64,000 nucleotides of DNA from Arthrobacter sp. ISL-48 (GTDB lineage Bacteria > Actinomycetota > Actinomycetes > Actinomycetales > Micrococcaceae). The position numbers and the translations under genes were made by a program. Below, in pieces: positions 1-8,608 of this stretch. The notes under the pieces were generated by a model. The model did no database searches. It was not told the DNA's origin and worked only from the letters and a program-made list of their open reading frames with translations. How positions within the stretch are numbered: the stretch's first letter is position 1; every line of letters starts with the position of its first letter. The stretch covers positions 620,001 through 684,000 of the forward strand of contig NZ_JAGGPL010000003.1 in the NCBI RefSeq assembly GCF_018613805.1. Reading direction: 5' to 3'.

Positions 1-377
1 TTGCGGCCGGTGCCCTCGTGGGAACAGAGCTGCGGTACGGCCTGGGTCTCGCCTTTCCCAACGACGCAGGAGATCTGCCATTGGCCACTCTTTTGATCAA
101 CGTCTCCGGAAGCTTTGTCCTCGCGGCCCTGACCACTTTTTGGATCGCGCGCCCGCATACGGCTTTCTGGCTCCGGGCTGGCCTCGGTCCGGGGCTCCTG
201 GGCTCCTACACCACCTTCTCCGCCGTCGTGTTTTCCGTTGACCAGCTGGCCCGGACCGGGGACCACCCGGTGTGGATCGCCTATCTGGGACTTTCGCTGC
301 TGCTGGGGCTTGGGGCGGCGGCCGGCGGCTGGCGACTCGGCAAAGTGCTTGCCGACCGGTCGGCAGCAGCGGCATGA
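1..377 (+). CDS. crcB: Fluoride channel CrcB/Fluc (5' end outside window)
   Basis: Small four-helix membrane channel that removes toxic fluoride from the cytoplasm. The frame is already open at base 3 (visible start AAGALVGTELRY), so the true start lies left of the window and a GTG at 18 is probably internal; 124 residues are visible. Family signs are an Asn-containing helix ending NVSGSF, the LGSYTTFSAV stretch matching the CrcB GGxTTFS pore motif, and a final hydrophobic helix with a Gly-rich run. Its stop overlaps the start of a second crcB by four bases (ATGA), so the two are translationally coupled. Paired crcB genes in actinobacteria usually encode the two subunits of a heterodimeric channel. 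Confidence 0.9.
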   Translation, partial: AAGALVGTELRYGLGLAFPNDAGDLPLATLLINVSGSFVLAALTTFWIARPHTAFWLRAGLGPGLLGSYTTFSAVVFSVDQLARTGDHPVWIAYLGLSLLLGLGAAAGGWRLGKVLADRSAAAA

Positions 378-772
378 TGGCTGCGGTCCTGGTGGGAGTG
401 TTCGGCGTTGCAGGTACCCTGCTGCGCTTCGCCGTGGACAGCTGGTTCGCGCACCGGGCCGCCCGCACCGTCCGCGTCAGCCGAGGCGGGATGCTGCGGC
501 ACTGGCCGTGGGCCACCCTCGTGGTCAACGCCACAGGGTGTCTCATCATTGGGCTGTCCATTGGGATTACCGGCCGCCTGGGCCTGACGGCGGAATGGCA
601 CACCGCCGTTGCCACCGGCCTCGCGGGCGGGCTGACCACTTTCAGTTCGTGGACCACCGCCACGGTCAGGCTGCTGAGTGAGTCACGCTTCGCCGCGGCC
701 GCCCTGAACCTGGGCGCCAATCTTGGTGCTGGCTTTGCTGCCGCCGCGCTTGGCATTGCCCTCGCCTCCTAG
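374..772 (+). CDS. crcB: Fluoride channel CrcB/Fluc, second subunit
   Basis: Second CrcB/Fluc family protein, 132 residues and four predicted helices. The ATG at 374 overlaps the stop of the upstream crcB; an ATG at 377 is an alternative. Family features are an N-terminal GVAGTLLRF (the usual GGxxGAxxRY), WATLVVNATGC with the conserved Asn, and GLAGGLTTFSSW, which keeps the TTFS pore motif. Compared with the first copy it has an extra hydrophilic stretch between the first two helices (residues 25-40, rich in Arg). It probably forms an antiparallel heterodimer with the upstream protein. Confidence 0.92.
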   Translation: MMAAVLVGVFGVAGTLLRFAVDSWFAHRAARTVRVSRGGMLRHWPWATLVVNATGCLIIGLSIGITGRLGLTAEWHTAVATGLAGGLTTFSSWTTATVRLLSESRFAAAALNLGANLGAGFAAAALGIALAS

Positions 773-802
773 GTTTGGTGACGTCACGTATTGTTGACTG
801 TG

Positions 803-1171
803 ATGATTAGCAGACGCGACGCGGCAATTGCCCTTGATGTTCCGATGGAAATGGCCCAGCGCCATGGCATCCCCAAGCGGCTTACAGAAGCGGACCTGGG
901 TGAGATCCTGGACAATCCACCGCCATGGCTCATCCAGTCGCGGGCTAACCGGACGGGCAAGCGCCCTGTCTGGGTCCACCTGGAATGCGCGGTCTGCGGC
1001 TATGAGGAAGCTGCCCGCCCCAAGAAGTGGTGGCCAGAGTTCACCTACGTGGTCTGCGGACACCATCCACCCAGTGAAGTGCCGCCCCCGCGGAGTGGCT
1101 TCGTCCGGAGCGAGTACGACGGCGTCGGCACCCGCTTTGTGGGCATCGCGGACGTTTCCGTTCCGGACTGA
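803..1171 (+). CDS. Hypothetical protein with Cys/His zinc-ribbon-like motif
   Basis: A 122-residue soluble protein from the ATG at 803; in-frame TTG codons at 791 and 794 and a GTG at 800 are alternatives, and no strong ribosome site decides between them. The N-terminal third looks helical (AAIALDVPMEMAQRHGIPKRL), like a short DNA-binding or adaptor segment. The middle holds CAVCGYEE, and about 20 residues later VVCGHH, a spacing that could bind one zinc ion. I do not recognise a characterised family and assign no function. It follows the crcB pair on the same strand after a short gap and precedes a small basic protein. Confidence 0.7.
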   Translation: MISRRDAAIALDVPMEMAQRHGIPKRLTEADLGEILDNPPPWLIQSRANRTGKRPVWVHLECAVCGYEEAARPKKWWPEFTYVVCGHHPPSEVPPPRSGFVRSEYDGVGTRFVGIADVSVPD

Positions 1172-1252
1172 ATCCGGGCATTACATTCGCGGCGAATCAG
1201 GCGTATTTTACGAAGAGGGACGCAAGCCGTCCCGCATTGTAAGGAGTACGCC

Positions 1253-1387
1253 ATGCCGGACAAATCACCCCATCAGCACCAGGCGAAAAAGCAGGTCAAG
1301 ACCATCAAAGAAAAGCGCGCCGAGAAAAAGGCCAAAGCCCCGGGTGGTGGTGCGCCGGATCCGGTGGCCCACCTGAAGAAGCGCTGA
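1253..1387 (+). CDS. Small lysine-rich protein, 44 aa
   Basis: A 44-residue, very basic and hydrophilic protein (begins MPDKSPHQHQAKKQ, ends VAHLKKR). The call rests on a textbook ribosome site (AAGGAG at 1241-1246, six bases before the ATG), an intact frame and strongly actinobacterial codon use. Lys/Arg/Ala make up about half of it, with a central KEKRAEKKAK helix, so binding to nucleic acid or ribosome is possible but unproven. Similar tiny basic proteins are common, mostly unnamed, in Micrococcales. Its stop is only ten bases from the convergent stop of the HtrA-like protease. Confidence 0.65.
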   Translation: MPDKSPHQHQAKKQVKTIKEKRAEKKAKAPGGGAPDPVAHLKKR

Positions 1388-1396
1388 CCCAAGGAG

Positions 1397-2377
1397 TTAC
1401 GGGTTCCCGGCCATTTCTTCCGGTACCGCTACAAGGTCCTTTTCTCTGCCGTCCCTCAGGACGGCGATATGAAGCGGCTGGCCGATGGCGTCGGCAAAGA
1501 GCAGTTTCTGCAGGCTTTCAGCATTGCTGACCTGACGGCCACCCGCGCTCAGGAGAATGTCCCCGGCCGACATGCCCGCGTTGTCGGCGGGAGAACCTGC
1601 CAGCACTTCCACCACGCGGAGCCCGTCGCGTTGCCCGGTCCTGACCACGGCGCTGGCGTTGAGCCTGATGGGGGTACTGACAACACCCAGGTAAGCCCGC
1701 CGGACACGCCCGTCAGCCAGCAAGGCAGAGATGATCCTCCGTGTCGTCGCATTGATGGGAACGGCCAGGCCCAATCCTGCACCGGCTACGGCGGTGTTTA
1801 TACCTACGATCCTGCTGCGGCTATCCGCCAGGGCGCCGCCCGAACTCCCGGAGTTAAGGGCCGCATCTGTCTGGATGACGTCCTCGATCACGCGCCTGTT
1901 GCTGCCGGCCCACACCGGGATGGCACGTCCCAGCCCACTAACGACACCGGCGGTTACTGATCCCGCGAGGCCCAGCGGGTTACCTACGGCAATAACCAGC
2001 TGGCCAACCCTCAGCGATTCGGCATCACCGAATTCCGCCGGTGCTACCTTCGGCGCCCGACCGCGGACAACGGCAAGATCTGACAGAGCATCCGCCCCGA
2101 CAAGTTCCACGTCGGTCCGGCTGCCGTCCGCAAAGACCGCATGGCCCTCCTGCGTTCCTGCCACGACATGGGAATTTGTCAGCAGGTAGCCGTCTTCGGT
2201 GAAAAGCACCGCGGATCCTGCACCGACCCGGAACCGTCCGTTGCGGCCCTTCCCCGTCATTTCAATCGCCGCCACATGCGGAGTGACGGTCTCAGCCACA
2301 CGCATGACGGTCTCCGAATACGAGTCCAGGGGACCGTCGTCGGACGCTGGTGAACTGTACTCCCGCGCCTGGTCCAT
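1397..2377 (-). CDS. S1C (HtrA/DegP-like) serine protease with PDZ domain
   Basis: Trypsin-fold protease of family S1C, 326 residues. Order: short polar N-terminus (1-20), protease domain (about 25-215), PDZ domain (about 230-320). The triad is visible as His in LLTNSHVVAG, Asp in ALSDLAVVRG and the nucleophile Ser in NSGSSGGAL, where the common GNSGG is GSSGG. The PDZ carries GSPADNAGMSAGDIL. The ATG is set by GGAGG six bases upstream. Unlike most actinobacterial HtrA proteins, no signal peptide or transmembrane helix is visible, so it may act in the cytoplasm. It lies downstream of ssrA and ends facing the small basic gene. Confidence 0.9.
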   Translation of the reverse strand: MDQAREYSSPASDDGPLDSYSETVMRVAETVTPHVAAIEMTGKGRNGRFRVGAGSAVLFTEDGYLLTNSHVVAGTQEGHAVFADGSRTDVELVGADALSDLAVVRGRAPKVAPAEFGDAESLRVGQLVIAVGNPLGLAGSVTAGVVSGLGRAIPVWAGSNRRVIEDVIQTDAALNSGSSGGALADSRSRIVGINTAVAGAGLGLAVPINATTRRIISALLADGRVRRAYLGVVSTPIRLNASAVVRTGQRDGLRVVEVLAGSPADNAGMSAGDILLSAGGRQVSNAESLQKLLFADAIGQPLHIAVLRDGREKDLVAVPEEMAGNP

Positions 2378-2594
2378 GGCGCACCTCCTACGCGCTGCTG
2401 ATGGCTCCCGGTTTCCAGATTCCTGGCATGCCGGGTCTTATCTGCGTCAACTGTTCCGACCGCCGTCCTAGTCCCCGGCGCGCTACGCCGTCGGTGAACG
2501 CGTGCCCCGGCTCCCGGCGGGTGGACTGGAGCCGTCGTCGGACGTGCTCGAACGGCAGGGGCGAACAGGCAGGCTCGAACGGAGGGTTAACGAA

Positions 2595-2625
2595 CAGCGG
2601 CCCGGACGCAATGTCCGGGCCGCTG
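2595..2625 (-). terminator. Strong hairpin downstream of ssrA
   Basis: A perfect 13-bp inverted repeat (CAGCGGCCCGGAC, five-base loop, GTCCGGGCCGCTG) lies about 27 bases beyond the 3' end of the tmRNA. Only a weak T-rich stretch follows on the minus strand (TTCGTT), so it is either an intrinsic terminator of the GC-rich actinobacterial type or an RNA 3'-end stabiliser. Confidence 0.65.
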
Positions 2626-2651
2626 TCGGTGTCTTGCGACACAGCAAAATG

Positions 2652-3017
2652 TGGAGATGGGGGGAATTGAACCCCCGTCCGATGTCGTGTTGTCAGGGCT
2701 TCTCCGGGCGCAGTTTGCGTCGGATTTTCTCGGCCCCAGCTATCTTGCAAACAAGTAGCTGATCCGGGCCCAGTCATCTAAGAGTCCCGTTTGCCCCGAT
2801 GACGGAGGCAAACAGCAGTGGCTATCTAAATGACGCCAGGATCCGGGGCAATAGCAACCTCGGGCTGACGGACTGTCTTACTGCTTAGGCAGCAAGAGCG
2901 AAGTCAGTGCGCTTGTTTTCGGCACTTATTGGTTTGCAGACAGCGTTTACGAGATAATTCTGCATCCTCGGCCCGCTTCACCTGTCGCGACTAACATCGT
3001 CGAAACCGATCATCCCC
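2652..3017 (-). ncRNA. ssrA: Transfer-messenger RNA (tmRNA)
   Basis: Trans-translation RNA that rescues stalled ribosomes with SmpB. The 5' end reads GGGGATGATCGGTTTCGACG and the 3' end holds the T-loop GGTTCAATTCCCCCCATCTCC; GGGGATG and CATCTCC pair as the acceptor stem. The tag frame runs from 2923 (resume codon GCC) to the TAA at 2885 and encodes AENKRTDFALAA, the actinobacterial-type degradation tag ending ALAA. The terminal CCA is not encoded: the genome reads ACA after the acceptor stem, so CCA must be added enzymatically. A possible -10 (GATAAC) sits seven bases before the 5' end. smpB lies immediately upstream. Confidence 0.97.
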
Positions 3018-3123
3018 GTATTTTGTTATCAAACCGACTGTGGCACCAACTACTGGAACCAAACGCTGCCGGACTATCAAGCATAACGCATGCCGGCACG
3101 AACTTTTCCTTCCGGCTTGGGTC

Positions 3124-3594
3124 CTACCGCCGGTTGCGCTCCCGGATGTCCCGCAGGGCTTCGCGGTTGTCCTGCTGCTCGCGAAGGCTTTGGCGCTTGT
3201 CGTATTCCTTCTTGCCCCTTGCGACACCGATCTCCACCTTGGCCCTGCCGTCCAGGAAATAGAGTTGGAGCGGCACGATAGTGAAGCCCGATTCCCTGAT
3301 CTTGTGCGAGATCTTGATGAGTTCCTCCCGGTGCAGCAACAGCTTGCGACGCCGGCGGGCTGAGTGGTTGGTCCAGCTGCCCTGGTTGTACTCAGGGATA
3401 TGGATGCCCTCCATCCACAGCTCGTCGTTGTAGAAGGTGCAGAAGCCGTCCACCATGGACGCGTGGCCCTCCCGCAGGGACTTCACTTCGGTTCCCATCA
3501 GGGCAATGCCGGCCTCGTAGGTGTCCAGCACGTGGTAGTCATGCCGGGCCTTCCGGTTGGTGGCCACTACTTTTCGGCCACTTTCTTTGGGCAC
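3124..3594 (-). CDS. smpB: SsrA-binding protein SmpB
   Basis: The 156-residue partner of tmRNA; it binds the tRNA-like domain of ssrA and delivers it to stalled ribosomes. The family pattern is clear: VVATNRKARHDYHVLDTYEAG at the start, GTEVKSLREG, HIPEYNQGSW, RRRKLLLHREE, and a basic C-terminal tail (KKEYDKRQSLREQQ...RERNRR) that enters the mRNA channel. Start is GTG, with GGAG seven bases upstream. It lies between the M23 hydrolase gene and ssrA on the same strand, the usual actinobacterial arrangement, and is probably co-transcribed with the ftsEX group. Confidence 0.97.
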   Translation of the reverse strand: MPKESGRKVVATNRKARHDYHVLDTYEAGIALMGTEVKSLREGHASMVDGFCTFYNDELWMEGIHIPEYNQGSWTNHSARRRRKLLLHREELIKISHKIRESGFTIVPLQLYFLDGRAKVEIGVARGKKEYDKRQSLREQQDNREALRDIRERNRR

Positions 3595-3681
3595 GGTGAA
3601 ACTCCTCGGTTCTTAAATCCTCGTTGCCTCCGGCAGTTCCGGCGCGGCGTCATACCAGTGTACGGCAGGCGCCGGAGCGCC

Positions 3682-5088
3682 TTACAGCAGGCGCATCGGG
3701 TCCACGGCAACACCGTTGAGCCAGGTTTCAAAGTGCGCATGGCAACCGGTGGAGTTACCCGTATTTCCGGAGTACGCAATCAGTTGTCCCTGGGACACCT
3801 GCTGGCCGTTGGAAACCACAATGCTGCTGTTGTGGTAGTAGATGGTGGTCAGGGAATTGCCCTCCACCACGCCGTGGGAAAGTTTGACCCGCCACCCGCC
3901 ACCGTCAGCGGAGTTCCATCCCGAGGAAAACACCTCACCGGCTGCTGCCGCATACACAGGAGTGCCGCAGGCTGCACCGAAATCGATGCCGGTGTGAACG
4001 TAACCGCCAGTGCCGTAGAAGTCGATGGTCCCCGGCGGCGTAGCGCGCCAGCCGAATCCGGAGGTGATGGGAACGTCGTTGGCGAACGGGTGCCTCAGGC
4101 CAAAGGCCGACGGCGATCCGGTCACTGGAGCGTAGGGCTGCACTGCCTGGCCTTGGGCCCGGGCTGCGGCGGCCGCGGCCTCTGCGAGGCGCCGCTGCTC
4201 GGCTTCCCAGGCTTCCCGAAGTTTGCGGTCACGTTCGGCGATTTCGTTTGCCACGGCATTCTGGCTCGCCTGGACTGATACAAGCTGCGCCTGGATGCCC
4301 GGCTTGGCAGCCTGCAGCTCTGCATCGAGCCGGGTGGTGTCTGCGATGAGCCGATCAACTTCCGCCTTCTTTGCGGCGGCCTCGTCCCGGGCAGCTTTTT
4401 CCCTCTCCAGCGCGGCGTCGGCCTTAGCCTTCAGGTCCTGGATTTCTGCTTCAACAGCTTCGAGCCTGGCCTGTGAGTTGACGTTGGTGGCGTTCTGCTG
4501 GGAGAGCTTGTCCATCGCGGAGTTCTGGCTGCGCATAGCCTGATCAGCCAGATCCATGGTGTCCGTCAGGCTTCCGCCGCCATTCGACCCGAAGAACAGG
4601 GTCAGGTTGGAGGGGACTCCACCGGCCTTGTAGGCCTGGGTGGCAATCTGGCCGATGAGCTTCTTGGTGTCCGCGATCTTCTGCTTGTCCGTCTCAAGCT
4701 GCTGGGTGATCTTGGCTTTGTTCTGTTGCGCGAGGTCCACCCTCGCTGAAAGTGCCTCGACCTCTTTGACCGCGCTGGCCACCCTGCCCTGGGCTTCCAG
4801 GAGGGCCTGCTGGGCGCCGGGCAGCTGGCCCTGGTAGATCACCAGGTCGCCGGCCGCCTTGGCGATCCGCGAGTCCACAAATTCCAAGGACTGCTGCACA
4901 CGAGCCGCCTCAGCTTCCAACGCAGCTTTCTTGTCCTCCAGATCATCCGCGAACGCTGCCGGGGATGCTGCGCCAAGACTGGCGGCGAGAACAAGCGCCA
5001 GGACACTGCTGATGATGCCGGTTCGGCGCGCGGAAATAGGCCGCCTGTCCTGCCGGTGCCGGGGCGAGGTACGGTGCATTGCAGTCAT
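3682..5088 (-). CDS. M23 peptidase with coiled coil (EnvC-like), FtsEX partner
   Basis: Secreted peptidoglycan hydrolase, 468 residues. Order: signal peptide after a basic start (hydrophobic core about 25-45), long coiled coil (about 50-300: repeated Glu/Ala/Lys heptads, Ala-rich linker with AAAAAARAQGQ), then an M23/LytM domain (about 325-468). Zinc-site residues are visible in HTGIDFGAACG (HxxxD) and GCHAHFET (HxH). The ATG at 5088 is chosen because CAAGGG lies six bases upstream; an in-frame GTG at 5112 lacks a good site. It sits right after ftsX, and coiled-coil plus LytM is the EnvC architecture, so FtsEX probably controls it in septal wall cleavage. Mycobacteria pair FtsEX with the NlpC/P60 enzyme RipC instead. 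Confidence 0.92.
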   Translation of the reverse strand: MTAMHRTSPRHRQDRRPISARRTGIISSVLALVLAASLGAASPAAFADDLEDKKAALEAEAARVQQSLEFVDSRIAKAAGDLVIYQGQLPGAQQALLEAQGRVASAVKEVEALSARVDLAQQNKAKITQQLETDKQKIADTKKLIGQIATQAYKAGGVPSNLTLFFGSNGGGSLTDTMDLADQAMRSQNSAMDKLSQQNATNVNSQARLEAVEAEIQDLKAKADAALEREKAARDEAAAKKAEVDRLIADTTRLDAELQAAKPGIQAQLVSVQASQNAVANEIAERDRKLREAWEAEQRRLAEAAAAAARAQGQAVQPYAPVTGSPSAFGLRHPFANDVPITSGFGWRATPPGTIDFYGTGGYVHTGIDFGAACGTPVYAAAAGEVFSSGWNSADGGGWRVKLSHGVVEGNSLTTIYYHNSSIVVSNGQQVSQGQLIAYSGNTGNSTGCHAHFETWLNGVAVDPMRLL

Positions 5089-5115
5089 AAGCATCCCTTG
5101 GTCGGTTTGCACAGC

Positions 5116-6030
5116 CTAAACCCTCAAATATCTGCGTAGGGTCAAGAGAGACGAAAGTCCTGCCAAGGATCCACCAAGGATCAGCAGCGCTGGCGCAAGA
5201 ATAAGTGTTTGCCCCGGCGAGATGAATGCCGTGTCCGGATATTGTTTCGACAGGTACTCGCCCAGGAAGAAGTGGGCTACTGCCCAAAGGGTGCCGGACG
5301 CCAGGGCAGCACCAATCACGGCCGCGATAACGCCTTCAAGGATGAATGGAAGCTGGATGACTGTCTTGGAAGCCCCCACCAGCCGCATGATCCCGGTTTC
5401 ACGGCGGCGGCTGAAGGCGGAAAGCCGAATGGTGGTGGCGATCAGGAGGATGGCGCAGACAATCATCACGCCGGCAATGCTCACGGCGACGAGGGACGCT
5501 GCGTTCATGGCCGAGAAGAGCCGCTCAAGCAGCTGGCGCTGGTCGATCACTGTTTCCACACCCGGCTGGGAGGAAAACGTCTCGCTGATGATCTGGTACT
5601 TCTGCGGGTCCTTCATATTGATCCGGAAGGAGGCAGGCAGCTGGTCCGGCGTGACCGAATCCACGATTGGCGAGTTAGAGAACTGGTCCTTGAAGTGCTT
5701 GTACGCCTCGTCCTTGGACTCGAACTGGAAATCGTTGATGTACTGGGCGACGGCCGGTGACTGGAGCAGGGTCTTGATGCTTTCCTGCTGCTCGGGGGTG
5801 ACCGGTCCGCCGGCGCAACCCGCCGCCGTCGAACCGTCACTGCAGAGGAAGATGGCGACCTGGACTTTGTCGTACCAGTAGCCCTTCATCTGGTTGATCT
5901 GAAGCTGGAGCATGCCGGCGGCACCTACGAACGTCAGGGAAACGAAGGTGACCAGAATGACCGACACCACCATGGAAAGGTTCCGTCGGAGGCCGCTGCC
6001 GATCTCGCCGAGGATAAAAGCGAGCCTCAT
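5116..6030 (-). CDS. ftsX: Cell division ABC transporter permease FtsX
   Basis: Membrane subunit of FtsEX, 304 residues, which passes ATP-driven conformational changes to a periplasmic wall hydrolase. One helix near residues 20-42 is followed by a large outside domain (about 45-165, with a Cys pair in [15 protein letters not shown]), then three C-terminal helices (about 175-300) with the [11 protein letters not shown] loop that contacts FtsE. The ATG at 6030 overlaps the ftsE stop by four bases (ATGA), fixing the start; the frame is open further upstream but that part is not used. It is followed 27 bases on by the M23 hydrolase. Confidence 0.96.
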   Translation of the reverse strand: MRLAFILGEIGSGLRRNLSMVVSVILVTFVSLTFVGAAGMLQLQINQMKGYWYDKVQVAIFLCSDGSTAAGCAGGPVTPEQQESIKTLLQSPAVAQYINDFQFESKDEAYKHFKDQFSNSPIVDSVTPDQLPASFRINMKDPQKYQIISETFSSQPGVETVIDQRQLLERLFSAMNAASLVAVSIAGVMIVCAILLIATTIRLSAFSRRRETGIMRLVGASKTVIQLPFILEGVIAAVIGAALASGTLWAVAHFFLGEYLSKQYPDTAFISPGQTLILAPALLILGGSLAGLSSLLTLRRYLRV

Positions 6031-6818
6031 CGCTGCTCCTCCCCTGGGTGCAAACCCTGGTCCTCGGGACTGGGTGGCGGGTCTTCTCGCCCGCTGGCGT
6101 CCTTGAGCCGGCGCGACTGGCCCACAATGGGAATCATCGAGGTGTACAGCGCCTTGGCTTCGTCGCGGATAACCACGCCGTTCTTCAGCTCCACGACCCG
6201 TTTGCGCATCTCGTTGACGATGTCGTCGTCGTGGGTGGCCATCACCACGGTGGTGCCGTTCTGGTTGATCTTGTCCAGCACGCCCATAATTCCCATGGAC
6301 GTGGTGGGATCGAGGTTTCCGGTCGGTTCGTCGGCCAGGAGGATGCCGGGACGGTTTACCACTGCGCGGGCAATTGCCACGCGCTGCTGCTCGCCACCGG
6401 AGAGTTCGTGTGGCATCCGGTGTTCTTTGCCTTCGAGTCCGACGGTCTTGAGCACCTCCGGGACAGTATCGCGGATGACGCTGCGGCTCTTGCCGATGAC
6501 CTGCATCGCAAAGGCAACGTTGGCAAAGACGTTTTTCTGCGGAAGGAGACGGAAGTCCTGGAAGACGACGCCGATACCGCGGCGCAGCCGGGGCACGCGC
6601 CAACTGGAGATCTTGGCTACGTTCTGGCCGGCGACATAGACGGCCCCCGATGTTGCCCTGTCCTCCTTGAGCACAAGCCGCAAGAAGGTCGACTTGCCGG
6701 ACCCCGATGCTCCGACAAGGAAAGCAAATTCACCACGGTCAATTTCAAGGCTGACATCGTCCAGGGCAGGCCGGACGTTCTGGTCGTAGACCTTGGTGAC
6801 ATTTTCGAATCGGATCAT
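6027..6818 (-). CDS. ftsE: Cell division ABC transporter ATPase FtsE
   Basis: Cytoplasmic ATPase of FtsEX, 263 residues. Walker [11 protein letters not shown]-loop VVFQDFRLL, signature [14 protein letters not shown], Walker [15 protein letters not shown] and the H-loop MATHD are intact. The C-terminus is about 35 residues longer than the minimal FtsE core ([15 protein letters not shown]... to HPGEEQR), charged and probably disordered, as often in actinobacterial copies. First gene of the ftsE-ftsX-M23-smpB group; a possible promoter lies about 95 bases upstream. Confidence 0.97.
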   Translation of the reverse strand: MIRFENVTKVYDQNVRPALDDVSLEIDRGEFAFLVGASGSGKSTFLRLVLKEDRATSGAVYVAGQNVAKISSWRVPRLRRGIGVVFQDFRLLPQKNVFANVAFAMQVIGKSRSVIRDTVPEVLKTVGLEGKEHRMPHELSGGEQQRVAIARAVVNRPGILLADEPTGNLDPTTSMGIMGVLDKINQNGTTVVMATHDDDIVNEMRKRVVELKNGVVIRDEAKALYTSMIPIVGQSRRLKDASGREDPPPSPEDQGLHPGEEQR

Positions 6819-6912
6819 GGCCCTAAGTACCCTGCAGGCAGCGCTGATACAGCCCAGATCTGCGACCGGTGCGCGGGCTTTCGTTTGGGGGAAGTAGAGC
6901 TCCGGCTCCTTG

Positions 6913-6918
6913 ACTATA
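6913..6918 (-). promoter_or_regulatory. Possible -10 element of the ftsEX operon
   Basis: TATAGT, preceded by GCG, lies on the minus strand in the 176-base gap between prfB and ftsE. It is the best sigma-70-type -10 there; no convincing -35 was found at 16-18 bp. Confidence 0.35.
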
Positions 6919-6994
6919 CGCAGTCTCTACGCCGGATTTTGGGGGTTTGGCTGGCGTGTCGCGCGATCTGGCCCGCCGGGTAGGCATGACCGGC

Positions 6995-8110
6995 CTACTT
7001 CTCGGCGTTGCGGTTATCGGTCCGCCAGCGAATGCCGGCATCAATGAAGTCGTCAATCTCGCCGTCGAATACGGCCGAGGTGTTGCCCACTTCGTGTTCC
7101 GTTCGGAGGTCCTTGACCATCTGGTACGGGTTGAGGACGTATGACCGCATCTGGTCGCCCCAGGACGCCTTCACATCCCCTGCAAATGCCTTCTTTTCGG
7201 CATCTTCCTGTTCCTTCTTAATGAGGAGCAACCGGGACTGCAGCACGCGCATGGCAGCCGCACGGTTCTGCAGCTGGGACTTTTCGTTCTGCATGGAAAC
7301 GACCGTGCCGGTGGGGATGTGGGTGAGGCGCACCGCGGAGTCTGTGGTGTTGACAGACTGACCACCCGGTCCCGATGACCTGAACACATCAACGCGGATC
7401 TCGTTATCCGGGATGTCGATGGAGTCCGTCTGTTCGATCAGCGGGATTACCTCAACGGCCGCAAATGAGGTCTGGCGCCGGCCCTGGTTGTCAAAGGGGC
7501 TGATCCTTACGAGGCGGTGGGTTCCCGCCTCAACGCTCAGCGTGCCGAAGGCGTACGGTGCCTTGACTTCGAATGTAGCAGACTTGAGACCTGCCTCTTC
7601 AGCGTAGGACGTGTCCATCACAGTGGTGGGGTAACCGTGGCGTTCGGCCCAGCGCAGGTACATGCGCATCAGCATCTCGGCAAAGTCTGCGGCGTCGACG
7701 CCGCCCGCCCCGGCCCGGATGGAGACCACGGCCTCGCGTTCGTCGTACTCCCCGGACAGCAGCGTCACGACTTCAAGTTCCTTCAGGGATTTCCTGATGG
7801 ACTCGAGTTCGGTGGCGGCCTCTCCCATCGAATCGGCGTCGTCCTCGTCCTGGCCGAGCTCCACCAGGACCTCCAGGTCATCGATCCGCGAGACCAGGGT
7901 GTTGAGCCGCTCCAGTTCGGACTGGCGGTGCGACAGCCTGGAGGTGATTTTCTGGGCCGCGGCGGGGTCGTCCCACAGGTCCGGTTCCCCCGCCCGCTCG
8001 CTCAGCTCGGCGATGTCTTCCTTCAGAGCCTCAACATCGGAGACTCTCTCGATGGAGGTGTAGGTAGCGCGAAGAGCGCGGATTTCTGCGGAAAAATCAA
8101 TATTGGCCAT
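6995..8110 (-). CDS. prfB: Peptide chain release factor 2
   Basis: Release factor RF2 (UGA/UAA codons), 371 residues. The SPF anticodon-like tripeptide is in [11 protein letters not shown], and the catalytic GGQ in [20 protein letters not shown]. The N-terminal helical domain (about 1-110) and codon-recognition core are full length. There is no internal UGA or programmed frameshift near codon 25: the frame is continuous from the ATG, as is usual in actinobacteria. It lies upstream of ftsE on the same strand, an order also seen in Mycobacterium. Confidence 0.98.
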   Translation of the reverse strand: MANIDFSAEIRALRATYTSIERVSDVEALKEDIAELSERAGEPDLWDDPAAAQKITSRLSHRQSELERLNTLVSRIDDLEVLVELGQDEDDADSMGEAATELESIRKSLKELEVVTLLSGEYDEREAVVSIRAGAGGVDAADFAEMLMRMYLRWAERHGYPTTVMDTSYAEEAGLKSATFEVKAPYAFGTLSVEAGTHRLVRISPFDNQGRRQTSFAAVEVIPLIEQTDSIDIPDNEIRVDVFRSSGPGGQSVNTTDSAVRLTHIPTGTVVSMQNEKSQLQNRAAAMRVLQSRLLLIKKEQEDAEKKAFAGDVKASWGDQMRSYVLNPYQMVKDLRTEHEVGNTSAVFDGEIDDFIDAGIRWRTDNRNAEK

Positions 8111-8164
8111 GGTTGTTTAACCCTACGCCATCCGGCAAGGGGCCCGACCCCATGGTTTTCCCCA

Positions 8165-8608
8165 TCACCGGGAAAGCCTGGAACGGGCGGTGGAAGTCGC
8201 TTCGATCCTGATCCCGTCGGGAACGAGGAAGTTCACCAGCGGTGGGTGGACGGCTGCGCTGAGGACCACGACGGCGGTGGAGCCGTCCGGCGTGCCCGTC
8301 GCCGAGGCGACGGCCAGCCCGTCGAACCGCTGCGAAGCAGGTGTCCTCGCGATGAAGTGACCCGCCACGCTCCTGACGCGCTCTGAATTAAGGGTGGCCG
8401 ATGGGCTGCCTCCCTGTGTGCCTACCTCACCCAGGGTGTAGCTGTCAGCGGCAGCGAGCGACGCGCCGTCGGCCAATGACAAAAGCCGCTTGTGTTCGAG
8501 ATACAAGCTGGAGGTGCCGATAACCACGGTGGTGACGAGGAGTGCCAGCAGGACGTAACCGATGATGAGGACGATCATCTGGCCCTCCTCCTCCGGTTGT
8601 TTAGGCAT
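8165..8608 (-). CDS. TadG-like pilus protein
   Basis: Protein of 147 residues with one N-terminal helix preceded by EEEGQMIVLIIGYVLLALLV, the TadE/TadG-type pseudopilin start, then an outside domain (LADGASLAAADSY is typical of the TadG-related group). Its ATG overlaps the stop of the preceding TadE-like gene by one base, so it is the last gene of the coupled Tad series. TadG-like proteins in other systems are anchored minor components of Flp pili; this copy is short and lacks the von Willebrand domain of full-length TadG. Confidence 0.8.
   Translation of the reverse strand: MPKQPEEEGQMIVLIIGYVLLALLVTTVVIGTSSLYLEHKRLLSLADGASLAAADSYTLGEVGTQGGSPSATLNSERVRSVAGHFIARTPASQRFDGLAVASATGTPDGSTAVVVLSAAVHPPLVNFLVPDGIRIEATSTARSRLSR

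Noticed and set aside
8..40. GTG at 18 as the true start of the first crcB
   Set aside because: Upstream codons in the same frame still fit the CrcB family (GALVGTELRY), so the gene begins outside the window.
3364..4278. Plus-strand open frame across smpB and the M23 gene
   Set aside because: Spans two well-supported minus-strand genes; antisense artefact.
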